64,000 nucleotides of DNA, taken from contig NZ_BAAATZ010000002.1 of the NCBI RefSeq assembly GCF_039533685.1, positions 1 to 64,000 on the forward strand, given 5' to 3'. The stretch is from Actinocorallia aurantiaca (lineage in GTDB: Bacteria; Actinomycetota; Actinomycetes; Streptosporangiales; Streptosporangiaceae). A model generated the notes under the pieces. The model was not told the origin of the DNA. It worked only from the letters and a program-made list of their open reading frames with translations, and did no database searches. Shown here piece after piece: positions 57,622 to 64,000 of this stretch; the stretch's first letter is position 1; the number at the start of each line of letters is the position of its first letter. Position numbers and translations under genes: made by a program.

Positions 57622-58989
57622 ATGCGAGGGGCGCTGGCACGCGTCGCGGTGGCCGTGACGGCGATGGTCGCGCTGTCGTTCGTCGTCCCGCTGGGCCTGC
57701 TCAACGGCCAGATGGCCCGCGACCGGGCGCTGACCTCGGCCGAACGGCAGGCGTCCTCTCTGGTGCCGGTGCTGACGGTGACGGACGACCCGGACGAGCT
57801 CGCCGCGGCGATCGGCTCGATCCCCGCCGGAGCCGCGGGGCGCCTGGCGCTGCACCTGCCGGCCGGCGAGGTGATCGGCTCCCCGCACGCCCCGGACTCC
57901 GACCTGGCGGAGGCGCGGAGGATGAGCCGCACCTTCGCCGTCGAGGTGCCGGGCGGGACGGTGCTGCTGCGCCCGGTGCTGATGGACGCCGAGCGGCCCG
58001 CGGTCATCGAGGTCCGCGTGCCGGAGGCGGAGCTCACCCAGGGCGTCGCGAAGTCCTGGACGATCCTCGCGCTCGTGGCGCTGGCGCTGGTCGGGGTCTC
58101 GGTCGCGATGGCCGACCGGCTGGCGCTGCGGGTGGTGCGCGCCGCGGACCGGCTCGCGCAGGCCGTCACCGCCGTCGCCGGAGGCGATCTGTCCGCCAGG
58201 GTCGATCCCGGAGGACCGCCGGAGCTGCGCGCCGCCGGAGACGCGTTCAACCACATGGTGGGCCAGCTCGCCCGGCTGCTCGCCGCCGAGCGGGAGGCGG
58301 GCGCCGACCTCTCGCACCGGCTGCGCACCCCGCTGACCGCCCTGCGGATCAACCTCGGCGGCCTGGCCGGGCACCCGGGGGATCCCGCGCGGCTCGCGCA
58401 GAGCCAGGAGGCGCTGGGGCGGCTGGAGGAGGCGGTCGACGAGATCATCGCCTCGGCCCGCAGGGCGGCGGACCAGGGCATGACGGGCTGCGACGCCGCC
58501 GCGGTGGTGCGGGGGCGGCTGGAGTTCTGGTCGGCGCTGGCCGAGGACCAGGAGCGCGGCTGGAGCCTGGCGGCCCCCGACGGCCCGGTGCCCGTGCCGG
58601 TGGCCTCCGCCGAGCTGGCGGCCGTCGTCGACGCCCTGCTCGGCAACGTCTTCCGGCACACTCCGCCCGGCACCGCCTTCCAGCTCACCGTCCACCGGGG
58701 CCGGACGTCCGTCGGCCTGCTGTTCGGCGACGCCGGGCCGGGCATCACCGATCCCGGGAAGGCGCTGCGCCGCGGGGCGAGCGGAGCCGGGTCGACCGGC
58801 CTCGGCCTCGACATCGCCCGGCGGCTCGCCGAGTCCACGGGCGGGTCGCTGCGCGTGGGGGCCTCACTGCTGGGCGGGGCCCAGGTCGAGGTGTGGCTGC
58901 GCACCGCCCCCAGGCAGGCCTCGCGGCGGACGGTGCGCGAAGCCGCCCGCCGCGCCCGCGGCCGTGGGCGGCGGGCGTCCGGGCGCTGA
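57622..58989 (+). CDS. Sensor histidine kinase
   Basis: A 455-residue membrane kinase. Two helices (about 8-28 and 145-165) bracket an extracellular sensor. A HAMP (about 166-218) follows, then the HisKA H-box with H232 in LSHRLRTPLTALRINL, and the HATPase with N box GNVFRHTPPG, GDAGPGI and GSTGLGLDIARRLAESTGG. A basic Arg-rich tail ends the protein. GGAGG stands five bases before the ATG at 57622. The nearest response regulator is at 56324. The LPMO gene follows by 144 bases. Confidence 0.92.
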   Translation: MRGALARVAVAVTAMVALSFVVPLGLLNGQMARDRALTSAERQASSLVPVLTVTDDPDELAAAIGSIPAGAAGRLALHLPAGEVIGSPHAPDSDLAEARRMSRTFAVEVPGGTVLLRPVLMDAERPAVIEVRVPEAELTQGVAKSWTILALVALALVGVSVAMADRLALRVVRAADRLAQAVTAVAGGDLSARVDPGGPPELRAAGDAFNHMVGQLARLLAAEREAGADLSHRLRTPLTALRINLGGLAGHPGDPARLAQSQEALGRLEEAVDEIIASARRAADQGMTGCDAAAVVRGRLEFWSALAEDQERGWSLAAPDGPVPVPVASAELAAVVDALLGNVFRHTPPGTAFQLTVHRGRTSVGLLFGDAGPGITDPGKALRRGASGAGSTGLGLDIARRLAESTGGSLRVGASLLGGAQVEVWLRTAPRQASRRTVREAARRARGRGRRASGR

Positions 58990-59039
58990 GCAGCCCCTGC
59001 CAAAACCGGGCAGACAACACTTTTAGGTCTTGCTCATGC

Positions 59040-59133
59040 GTTCCTTAAGAGCTTCTGAAGACCGTTTTCTGGGCCTTTTCCGCTGCCTAGCATCTCGTTC
59101 GTCGGCAAGCCACCCCCCGTTCCTGGAGGCCAG
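59040..59133 (+). promoter_or_regulatory. Promoter region of the LPMO gene
   Basis: A candidate -35 TTTTCT and -10 TAGCAT stand 17 bases apart (about 59065-59093). Upstream CTTAAG-AG-CTTCTGAAG (about 59044-59060) contains repeated CTT/AAG units that could be a response-regulator site. TGGAGG precedes the ATG. Confidence 0.45.
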
Positions 59134-60114
59134 ATGAACAGCCACGTGAAGACCTTCGGCCGGACCTCGCTGGTCCTCGCGGCCGCCGCCGCTCCCGTGC
59201 TGGGACTCGCCCTCCCCGCGTCGGCCCACGGCTCGATGGAGTCCCCGCTCAGCCGGGTGCTCACCTGCTACCAGGAGAACCCCGAGTCCCCGAAGTCCGC
59301 GGCGTGCAAGGCGGCGGTCGCGGCGGGCGGCACGCAGGCCTTCTACGACTGGAACGGTGTGCGGATCGGCGACGTCGCCGGCCGCCACCAGCAGCGCATC
59401 CCGGACGGGCAGCTGTGCAGCGCGGGCAACCCGGCCTTCCGCGGCCTGGACCTGGCGCGCGCGGACTGGCCCGCCACCGAGCTGAAGGCCGGCGCGGACC
59501 ACACGTTCCGCTTCAAGGTCACGGCCGTGCACAAGGGCGGCTTCCAGCTCTTCATCACCAAGAACGGCTACGACGCCGCCAAGCCGCTCACCTGGGCGAG
59601 CCTGGAGAGCACTCCGTTCCTGACCGACGCTGCGCCGACGGTCTCCGGCGGGTACTACAACCTCTCCGGCAGGATCCCCGCCGGAAAGACGGGCCGCCAC
59701 CTGATCTACGCGATCTGGCAGCGCACCGACAGCCCGGAGGCCTTCTACTCCTGCTCCGACGTCGTCCTGGGCGGGACCGGCGCCTCCAACCCGGCTCCGG
59801 CTCCCGGCGGGACCACCACCGCGACGCCCAGGCCCAGCACGCCCACCACCCCCAAGCCCACCGCGACCAGGACCTCGAAGCCCAAGCCCGGCACCCCGTC
59901 CTGCCGCCCCGAGACGACGTCCCACCACGCGCATTCCCCGTCGTCGGACGTCTCTCTGCACAGCACCCCCGTCGCGGGCACCACCCCCACCACCGCCCAG
60001 ACCGCCGCCGGGACCGGCATGCTCGCCGGCGCCATAGGCCTCGCTCTGGGCGGTGTGGGGGGCCTTCTCCTCACCGGCCGCCGCCGTCGCGGCCTGCGCG
60101 GCTCCCACGAGTGA
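59134..60114 (+). CDS. Family AA10 lytic polysaccharide monooxygenase, membrane-anchored
   Basis: Secreted copper enzyme of 326 residues that oxidatively cleaves chitin or cellulose. The signal peptide ends ALPASA, leaving H32 as the N-terminal residue of the copper histidine brace (HGSMESPLSR). The second brace histidine is H133 in VTAVHKGGFQLFIT. WQRTDSPEAFYSCSDV is the conserved closing strand. After the catalytic domain (to about 210) come a Thr/Pro-rich linker, a Cys/His patch, a membrane helix (about 290-315) and an Arg-rich tail, so it may stay on the cell surface. No carbohydrate-binding module is seen. It sits next to a two-component system that may control it. Confidence 0.94.
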   Translation: MNSHVKTFGRTSLVLAAAAAPVLGLALPASAHGSMESPLSRVLTCYQENPESPKSAACKAAVAAGGTQAFYDWNGVRIGDVAGRHQQRIPDGQLCSAGNPAFRGLDLARADWPATELKAGADHTFRFKVTAVHKGGFQLFITKNGYDAAKPLTWASLESTPFLTDAAPTVSGGYYNLSGRIPAGKTGRHLIYAIWQRTDSPEAFYSCSDVVLGGTGASNPAPAPGGTTTATPRPSTPTTPKPTATRTSKPKPGTPSCRPETTSHHAHSPSSDVSLHSTPVAGTTPTTAQTAAGTGMLAGAIGLALGGVGGLLLTGRRRRGLRGSHE

Positions 60115-60127
60115 CCCGTTCCATCTC

Positions 60128-60158
60128 CGGCGGACGGTCCACCCGGGACCGTCCGCCG
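60128..60158. terminator. Terminator hairpin between LPMO and the small protein gene
   Basis: A 13-bp perfect stem, 60128-60140 with 60146-60158, loop ACCCG. It sits 14 bases past the LPMO stop and 5 bases past the convergent small-gene stop, so it can end both transcripts. Confidence 0.88.
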
Positions 60159-60162
60159 CCGT

Positions 60163-60339
60163 TCAGCCCTCTCCGGCCAGGTCCTCCCGGCTCAGGTCGG
60201 CCTCCTTCATGGCCGCCTTGAGCTTCGCGCCCATCTCGGTGTCCTCTCCCCGCTCCGGCCGCCGCGCCCCTTCGTCGGGGCGGGGGAGCACCTGGTCGGT
60301 GTCGCGGGTCTTGGGCGCGTTCTCCTCGGGCATGGACAT
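60163..60339 (-). CDS. 58-residue acidic/charged small protein
   Basis: A short gene starting MSMPEENAPKTRDTDQVLPR and ending in a helix KLKAAMKEADLSREDLAGEG. The sequence is highly charged, with no hydrophobic segment. GGAAGGG stands about ten bases before the ATG at 60339, third codon positions are nearly all G/C, and it ends just before a perfect terminator, all of which support a true gene. Short helical charged proteins of this look are common in actinomycetes but have no known function. Confidence 0.7.
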   Translation of the reverse strand: MSMPEENAPKTRDTDQVLPRPDEGARRPERGEDTEMGAKLKAAMKEADLSREDLAGEG

Positions 60340-60570
60340 CAGGCGTCAACCCTTCCAGATCATCGTTCACACTCCGCTCATGCGGATCTCTCGTCTGGTT
60401 CTCTACCCGAATCGACAGAATGAAACAGGAGAAAAGTAATGATCTGCAATGGATTGACCTGAAGGTTCGCAGCTTCCCGAAGTGTCCGGATACGGGCAGC
60501 AGCGTCCCGACTTCGCACAGGAGCCCGCAGACCGAAGTTAGACCTCTCCCACCAAGGGGAGGATCAGCCC
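60340..60570. promoter_or_regulatory. Intergenic region before the AMP-dependent ligase
   Basis: No gene is visible. It must contain the divergent promoters of the small protein and the ligase. I see no clear operator. A good Shine-Dalgarno GGGAGG stands eight bases before the ligase ATG. Confidence 0.3.
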
Positions 60571-62166
60571 ATGAACCACCAATTCACCCCCGAAACCACC
60601 GGGTCGATCGCAGGCGCGCGCAGACACGCGACAGGGGACCTGCTCCGCCGGACCGCGCTGCGATACCCCGGCAAGACCGCCGTGATCGCCGACGGGCGGC
60701 GGGCGGACTTCGCCGAGTTCGACCTGGCGGTGACCAGGTGCGCCAACGCCCTGGCCGCCCGGGGACTGTCCAAGGGGGACAGGCTGGCGCTGCTGAGCCA
60801 CAACTCGTGGCAGTTCGCGGTGCTGGTCTTCGCCACGGCGCGGCTGGGCGTCGTGCTGGTGCCGGTCAACTTCATGCTCGGCGCCGAGGAGATCGCGTTC
60901 ATCCTCACCCACTCCGGAGCGGCCGGGATGGTCGCCGAGAACGCGCTGGCCCCCACGGCGGACCGCGCGACCGCCCTGGCCGGGCTCTCCGGCGGGGTGC
61001 GCGGCCGGATCGGCGCGGCGGCCTCCGGAGAGTGGGAGGACGTCGACACCTGGATCGACGCCGGGGACGAGACACCGGTCGACGTCCCGGTCGGCGACGA
61101 CGACCCGCTGCGACTGATGTACACCTCCGGTACCGAGTCGCGCCCCAAGGGCGTACTGCTGTCCAGCCGCTCGCTGATCAGCCAGTACGTCTCCTGCGCG
61201 ATCGACGGCGGGATGAGCGCCGACGACGTCGAGGTCCACGCACTGCCGATGTACCACTGCGCCCAGCTGGACTGCTTCTTCTCCGTCGACGTCTACCTGG
61301 GGGCCACCAGCGTCATCCTTCCCTCACCCGAACCGGCCGCGCTGCTGGCGACGATCGAGTCCGAGAGGGCCACCAAGCTGTTCTGCCCGCCGACGGTGTG
61401 GATCTCGCTGCTGCGCCACCCCGACTTCGACTCCCGGGACCTCTCCAGCCTGCGCAAGGGCTACTACGGCGCCTCCGCGATGCCCGTCGAGGTGCTGCGC
61501 GAGCTGCGGGAGCGGCTTCCCGACGTGCGGCTGTGGAACTTCTACGGGCAGACCGAGATGTCGCCGCTGGCCACCATCCTGCGGCCGCACGAGCAGCTGC
61601 CGCACGCGGGATCGGCGGGCCGTGCCGCGCTCAACGTGGAGACCCGCGTCGTCGACGAGGAGGACCGCCCGCTGCCGCCCGGCCGGGTGGGGGAGATCGT
61701 GCACCGCAGCCCGCACGCGGCGCTGGGCTACTACGGCGACGAGGAGAAGACGGCCGAGGCGTTCCGCGGCGGCTGGTTCCACTCCGGGGACCTCGGGGTC
61801 GTCGACGAGGAGGGCTACCTGACCGTCGTCGACCGCAAGAAGGACATGATCAAGACCGGCGGGGAGAACGTGGCCTCCCGGGAGGTCGAGGAGGCCCTCT
61901 ACCTCCTCGACGGCGTCGCGGAGGTCGCGGTGTTCGGCATCGGCCACCCGCGCTGGATCGAGGCCGTCACCGCGGTCGTCGTGCCCAGGGCCGGCTCCGC
62001 TCTCACCGTCGAGGACGTCCAGGCCCACGCCCGCGAGGTCCTCGCCTCCTACAAGCGCCCCAAGTACGTGGTCTTCGCCGACGCCCTCCCCAAGAACCCC
62101 AGCGGGAAGATCCTCAAAAAGGACCTCCGCGTCGAGCACGCGAAGCTCTCCGCCGAGGATTCCTGA
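60571..62166 (+). CDS. AMP-dependent acyl-CoA synthetase (fatty-acid/aryl type)
   Basis: Adenylate-forming ligase of 531 residues. MYTSGTESRPKGVLLSSRSL is the P-loop, NFYGQTEMSPLA the A5 motif, GWFHSGDLGVVDEEGYLTVVDRKKDMI the A7/A8 hinge and NPSGKILKKDLR carries the catalytic lysine. The pattern fits FadD/FCS-like enzymes that make acyl-CoA thioesters. It is followed by a LuxR-type regulator behind a strong inverted repeat. No partner enzymes are adjacent, so substrate cannot be inferred. Confidence 0.92.
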   Translation: MNHQFTPETTGSIAGARRHATGDLLRRTALRYPGKTAVIADGRRADFAEFDLAVTRCANALAARGLSKGDRLALLSHNSWQFAVLVFATARLGVVLVPVNFMLGAEEIAFILTHSGAAGMVAENALAPTADRATALAGLSGGVRGRIGAAASGEWEDVDTWIDAGDETPVDVPVGDDDPLRLMYTSGTESRPKGVLLSSRSLISQYVSCAIDGGMSADDVEVHALPMYHCAQLDCFFSVDVYLGATSVILPSPEPAALLATIESERATKLFCPPTVWISLLRHPDFDSRDLSSLRKGYYGASAMPVEVLRELRERLPDVRLWNFYGQTEMSPLATILRPHEQLPHAGSAGRAALNVETRVVDEEDRPLPPGRVGEIVHRSPHAALGYYGDEEKTAEAFRGGWFHSGDLGVVDEEGYLTVVDRKKDMIKTGGENVASREVEEALYLLDGVAEVAVFGIGHPRWIEAVTAVVVPRAGSALTVEDVQAHAREVLASYKRPKYVVFADALPKNPSGKILKKDLRVEHAKLSAEDS

Positions 62167-62283
62167 CCGGATTCCGATCCACCCTACAAAAAGCAGAGTA
62201 AAACGGCGCGCCGCCTTTCCGGCACTTGTGCGGAGAACAACCTGATGACGGCCGGAAAATGACGGCTCCCGGATGACAGGGAC

Positions 62284-62319
62284 TTGACCGTATATCCCGT
62301 TTCCCGGATATACGGTCAA
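62284..62319 (+). promoter_or_regulatory. 14-bp perfect inverted repeat enclosing a sigma-70-like promoter
   Basis: TTGACCGTATATCC (62284-62297) and GGATATACGGTCAA (62306-62319) are perfect arms around an 8-base loop. Read as a promoter, -35 TTGACC (62284-62289) and -10 GATATA (62307-62312) are 17 bases apart. It stands 20 bases before the LuxR-type regulator. It could be an operator for a repressor, or a hairpin ending the ligase transcript. Confidence 0.85.
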
Positions 62320-62339
62320 TCAGCTCTTAGTGTGGAGGC

Positions 62340-63422
62340 ATGCGCCTCGACCTCTTCGAATTCGAGCAGAGACTCGCCGCTCAGCACACCTCGCTGGACG
62401 TGCTCAAGGCGACGTGTCACGAAGCGGTGGAACGGATACCGGCCGACGTGTGGTGCGCCGTCCAGCTCGACCCGTCCACGCTGCTGGACACCGGAGGATT
62501 CATCGAGAACGGCTTCCCTCCGGAGTACCTCACCCGGCTGTTCGAGGTCGAGCACTTCACCGCGGACGAGCCCGGCGACCTGCGCGCCCTGGCCGGCAGC
62601 TCGGACGCGACCCGCCTGCTCAGCCGCGCCATGGGCGGACGGCTCGAGGACAGCGCCTACTACCGGGCGATCCTGCGGCCGCAGGGACTCGGCGACGAGC
62701 TGCGCATCGCCCTGCGGAACGGCCCGCACCTGTGGGCGATCGTGGTGCTGTGCCGGACGGCGGGAGGCGCGCCGTTCACCACCGTGGAAGAGGAGTTCGC
62801 CGCCCGGTTGAGCGGCCCCGCCACAGACGCGCTGCGGCGCACCCTGCTCCTGGAGGGGACCGACACCGGCGAGCTCCCCGACGCCCCCGGCCGTCTCGTC
62901 GTCGACCGTCAGGGCACCGTCCTGTCCGCGAGCCCGACGGCCCGCACCTGGCTGGACCTCCTGGAAGAGGACACGGAGCACGTCCGGCGATTCCAGGGGG
63001 CGATCGACGCGACCCTCTTCTCCGGCACGGCGCGGGCCGAGTTCCCCGTCCATTCCGGAGCCCTTCTGTCCGTCCACGCCTGGTCGACGAGCCTGGAGGG
63101 CGAACAGGTCGTCGCCGTCTCCCTGGGCCCGTCCCCCTGGGCCCCGCTGAGCGCCGTCGTCCTCGGCGCGTACGGGCTGACCGGCCAGGAGGAGGAGGTG
63201 GCCCGCCGCACCCTGCACGGCTACACCCCCGAGCGCGTCGCGAAGCACCTCTCCCTTCCTCTCGGCACCGTCCGGTCTCACCTCGCGAGCATCTTCGAGA
63301 AGACCGGCCTGGAGGACCGCCGGGCTTTCATCGCGGACATCCTCTGCCGCCACTACCTCCCGTTCTTCGGCAGGGGCCCCCTCTCCACCGACGGCCGCCG
63401 CCTCCCCGAGTCCACCGGCTGA
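62340..63422 (+). CDS. LuxR-type HTH transcriptional regulator
   Basis: A 360-residue regulator. The C-terminal HTH (about 275-335) reads YGLTGQEEEVARRTLHGYTP, KHLSLPLGTVRSHLASIFEK. The N-terminal 200 residues are a GAF-like sensor region with no clear ligand residues. Middle residues (about 190-260) resemble a PAS-like fold. The ATG at 62340 is one base from GGAGG, an unusually tight spacing, so the mRNA may start close to it or use another start. The preceding inverted-repeat promoter suggests tight control. Its target may be the ligase gene upstream. Confidence 0.88.
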   Translation: MRLDLFEFEQRLAAQHTSLDVLKATCHEAVERIPADVWCAVQLDPSTLLDTGGFIENGFPPEYLTRLFEVEHFTADEPGDLRALAGSSDATRLLSRAMGGRLEDSAYYRAILRPQGLGDELRIALRNGPHLWAIVVLCRTAGGAPFTTVEEEFAARLSGPATDALRRTLLLEGTDTGELPDAPGRLVVDRQGTVLSASPTARTWLDLLEEDTEHVRRFQGAIDATLFSGTARAEFPVHSGALLSVHAWSTSLEGEQVVAVSLGPSPWAPLSAVVLGAYGLTGQEEEVARRTLHGYTPERVAKHLSLPLGTVRSHLASIFEKTGLEDRRAFIADILCRHYLPFFGRGPLSTDGRRLPESTG

Positions 63423-63444
63423 GCGTTCGTCCGGCGGTCAGCTC

Positions 63445-64000
63445 TCAGAGCATGCGGCCGACCAGTTCGTGGAGCTGTTCGCGGAAGCGCTGAAGGACGG
63501 TCGGATCATCGGCATGGCGTCGCTGGCCGGATTCGTCCGGGAAGCCGTTGTGGACGAATCCGCCCAGTGACCACATGACGACCCAGGCGAGGAACTCGAT
63601 GTCCAGATCCGGGCGTACGCCCTGCCACTGGCGGAAGGTCATCGCGGCCACCAGGGGCGGCTGGTAGGTGTCCTCGGGGATGATGATGTCGACGGCGTCC
63701 AGAAGGCCGCGCTGCTGCCACAGAGCGGGCATCTCAGGATGGTCGAGTACGAAGTCGAAGAACTCGTCCACCAGGTAGTGCATGCCCTCGACGTCGTCGG
63801 GCGCCTTCTCCGCCGCGGTCCGCATCCGGTCCTCGCTCAGCTTGAAGAGGCGCGCGAAGACCTCGCGGTAGAGCTCCTGCTTGCCGTGCCGCAACAGCTC
63901 CGAGCGCTGACTCCCCGGTCCTACCGCGTCCTCGATCAGTTCGATGGTCGTTCCGTCGTATCCCAGCTGGGCGAACATCCTTTCCGCCACTTCCAGGACC
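63445..64000 (-). CDS. TetR-family regulator, 5'-truncated by window
   Basis: A TetR-like repressor whose N-terminus lies beyond the right edge. The frame is open to the edge, reading VLEVAERMFAQLGYDGTTIE, part of the first helices. The HTH recognition area is degenerate here (LIEDAVGPGSQRSELLRHGK, in place of the usual AxxxxVSxGTxYxHF). The C-terminal ligand domain is ordinary, with many aromatic residues (FFDFVLDHPEMPALWQQRG). The ATG at 63990 is not the start. It converges on the LuxR-type gene with 22 bases between the stops. Confidence 0.85.
   Translation of the reverse strand, partial: VLEVAERMFAQLGYDGTTIELIEDAVGPGSQRSELLRHGKQELYREVFARLFKLSEDRMRTAAEKAPDDVEGMHYLVDEFFDFVLDHPEMPALWQQRGLLDAVDIIIPEDTYQPPLVAAMTFRQWQGVRPDLDIEFLAWVVMWSLGGFVHNGFPDESGQRRHADDPTVLQRFREQLHELVGRML

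Noticed and set aside
1..64000. CRISPR arrays, rRNA or tRNA genes, prophage genes
   Set aside because: No regularly spaced direct repeats, no cloverleaf T-arm sequences and no phage structural or integrase genes were found by eye.

Overview
The window is high-GC (roughly 70% by eye) actinobacterial chromosome. Third codon positions are almost all G or C, GTG and TTG starts are common, many operon junctions are ATGA or GTGA overlaps, and several promoters appear leaderless with a -10 box 6-7 bases before the start codon. The gene content (lytic polysaccharide monooxygenase, WYL regulator, SigE-type ECF sigma factor, many efflux pumps) fits a soil actinomycete of the Streptosporangiales/Streptomycetales kind. 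I cannot name the genus. No rRNA, tRNA, CRISPR array or prophage is visible.

Bases 1-16.9 kb hold an extracellular-polysaccharide locus. It has a truncated cellulose-synthase-like GT2, a GH113-like glycosidase lipoprotein translationally coupled to a DUF2334 deacetylase-like protein, and, divergently, a small membrane protein, a second processive GT2, a UDP-GlcNAc 2-epimerase and a membrane-anchored LamG-like protein. Facing these are a GH26-like lipoprotein and a very large GT2-GT39 fusion. The epimerase implies a ManNAc-containing product. Inside this block sit an ATGA-coupled sulfonate/taurine-type ABC transporter and a solitary intact TnpB element.

Bases 17-28 kb hold pgi-zwf (upper pentose phosphate entry), a DUF985 cupin, an rsbQ-rsbP-rsbV-like energy-stress operon, a tyrosine phosphatase broken by a frameshift, a lipoprotein, gamma-glutamyltransferase and a PPOX flavoprotein.

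Bases 28-44.5 kb are an efflux and regulation region. They hold four MFS pumps, a DrrAB-type ABC exporter with a divergent WYL regulator, two MarR regulators with recognisable operators, two paralogous double-VOC proteins, an acyl-CoA dehydrogenase/SDR/MaoC operon, and a MerR regulator facing an alpha/beta hydrolase through a promoter with a long MerR-type spacer.

Bases 44.5-54.3 kb look catabolic. A Rieske oxygenase and a deaminase face an amidohydrolase. Next comes a coupled set of FAD monooxygenase, acyl-CoA ligase, extradiol-type VOC dioxygenase and FAH hydrolase, with a divergent TetR regulator and an array of operator half-sites. This is a plausible meta-cleavage pathway for an unknown aromatic.

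Bases 54.3-64 kb hold an ECF sigma factor with a membrane partner, a response regulator and histidine kinase separated by an antisense gene, a family AA10 LPMO, a 58-residue conserved-looking small protein, an AMP-dependent ligase, a LuxR-type regulator behind a promoter buried in a 14-bp perfect inverted repeat, and a TetR gene cut by the window end.
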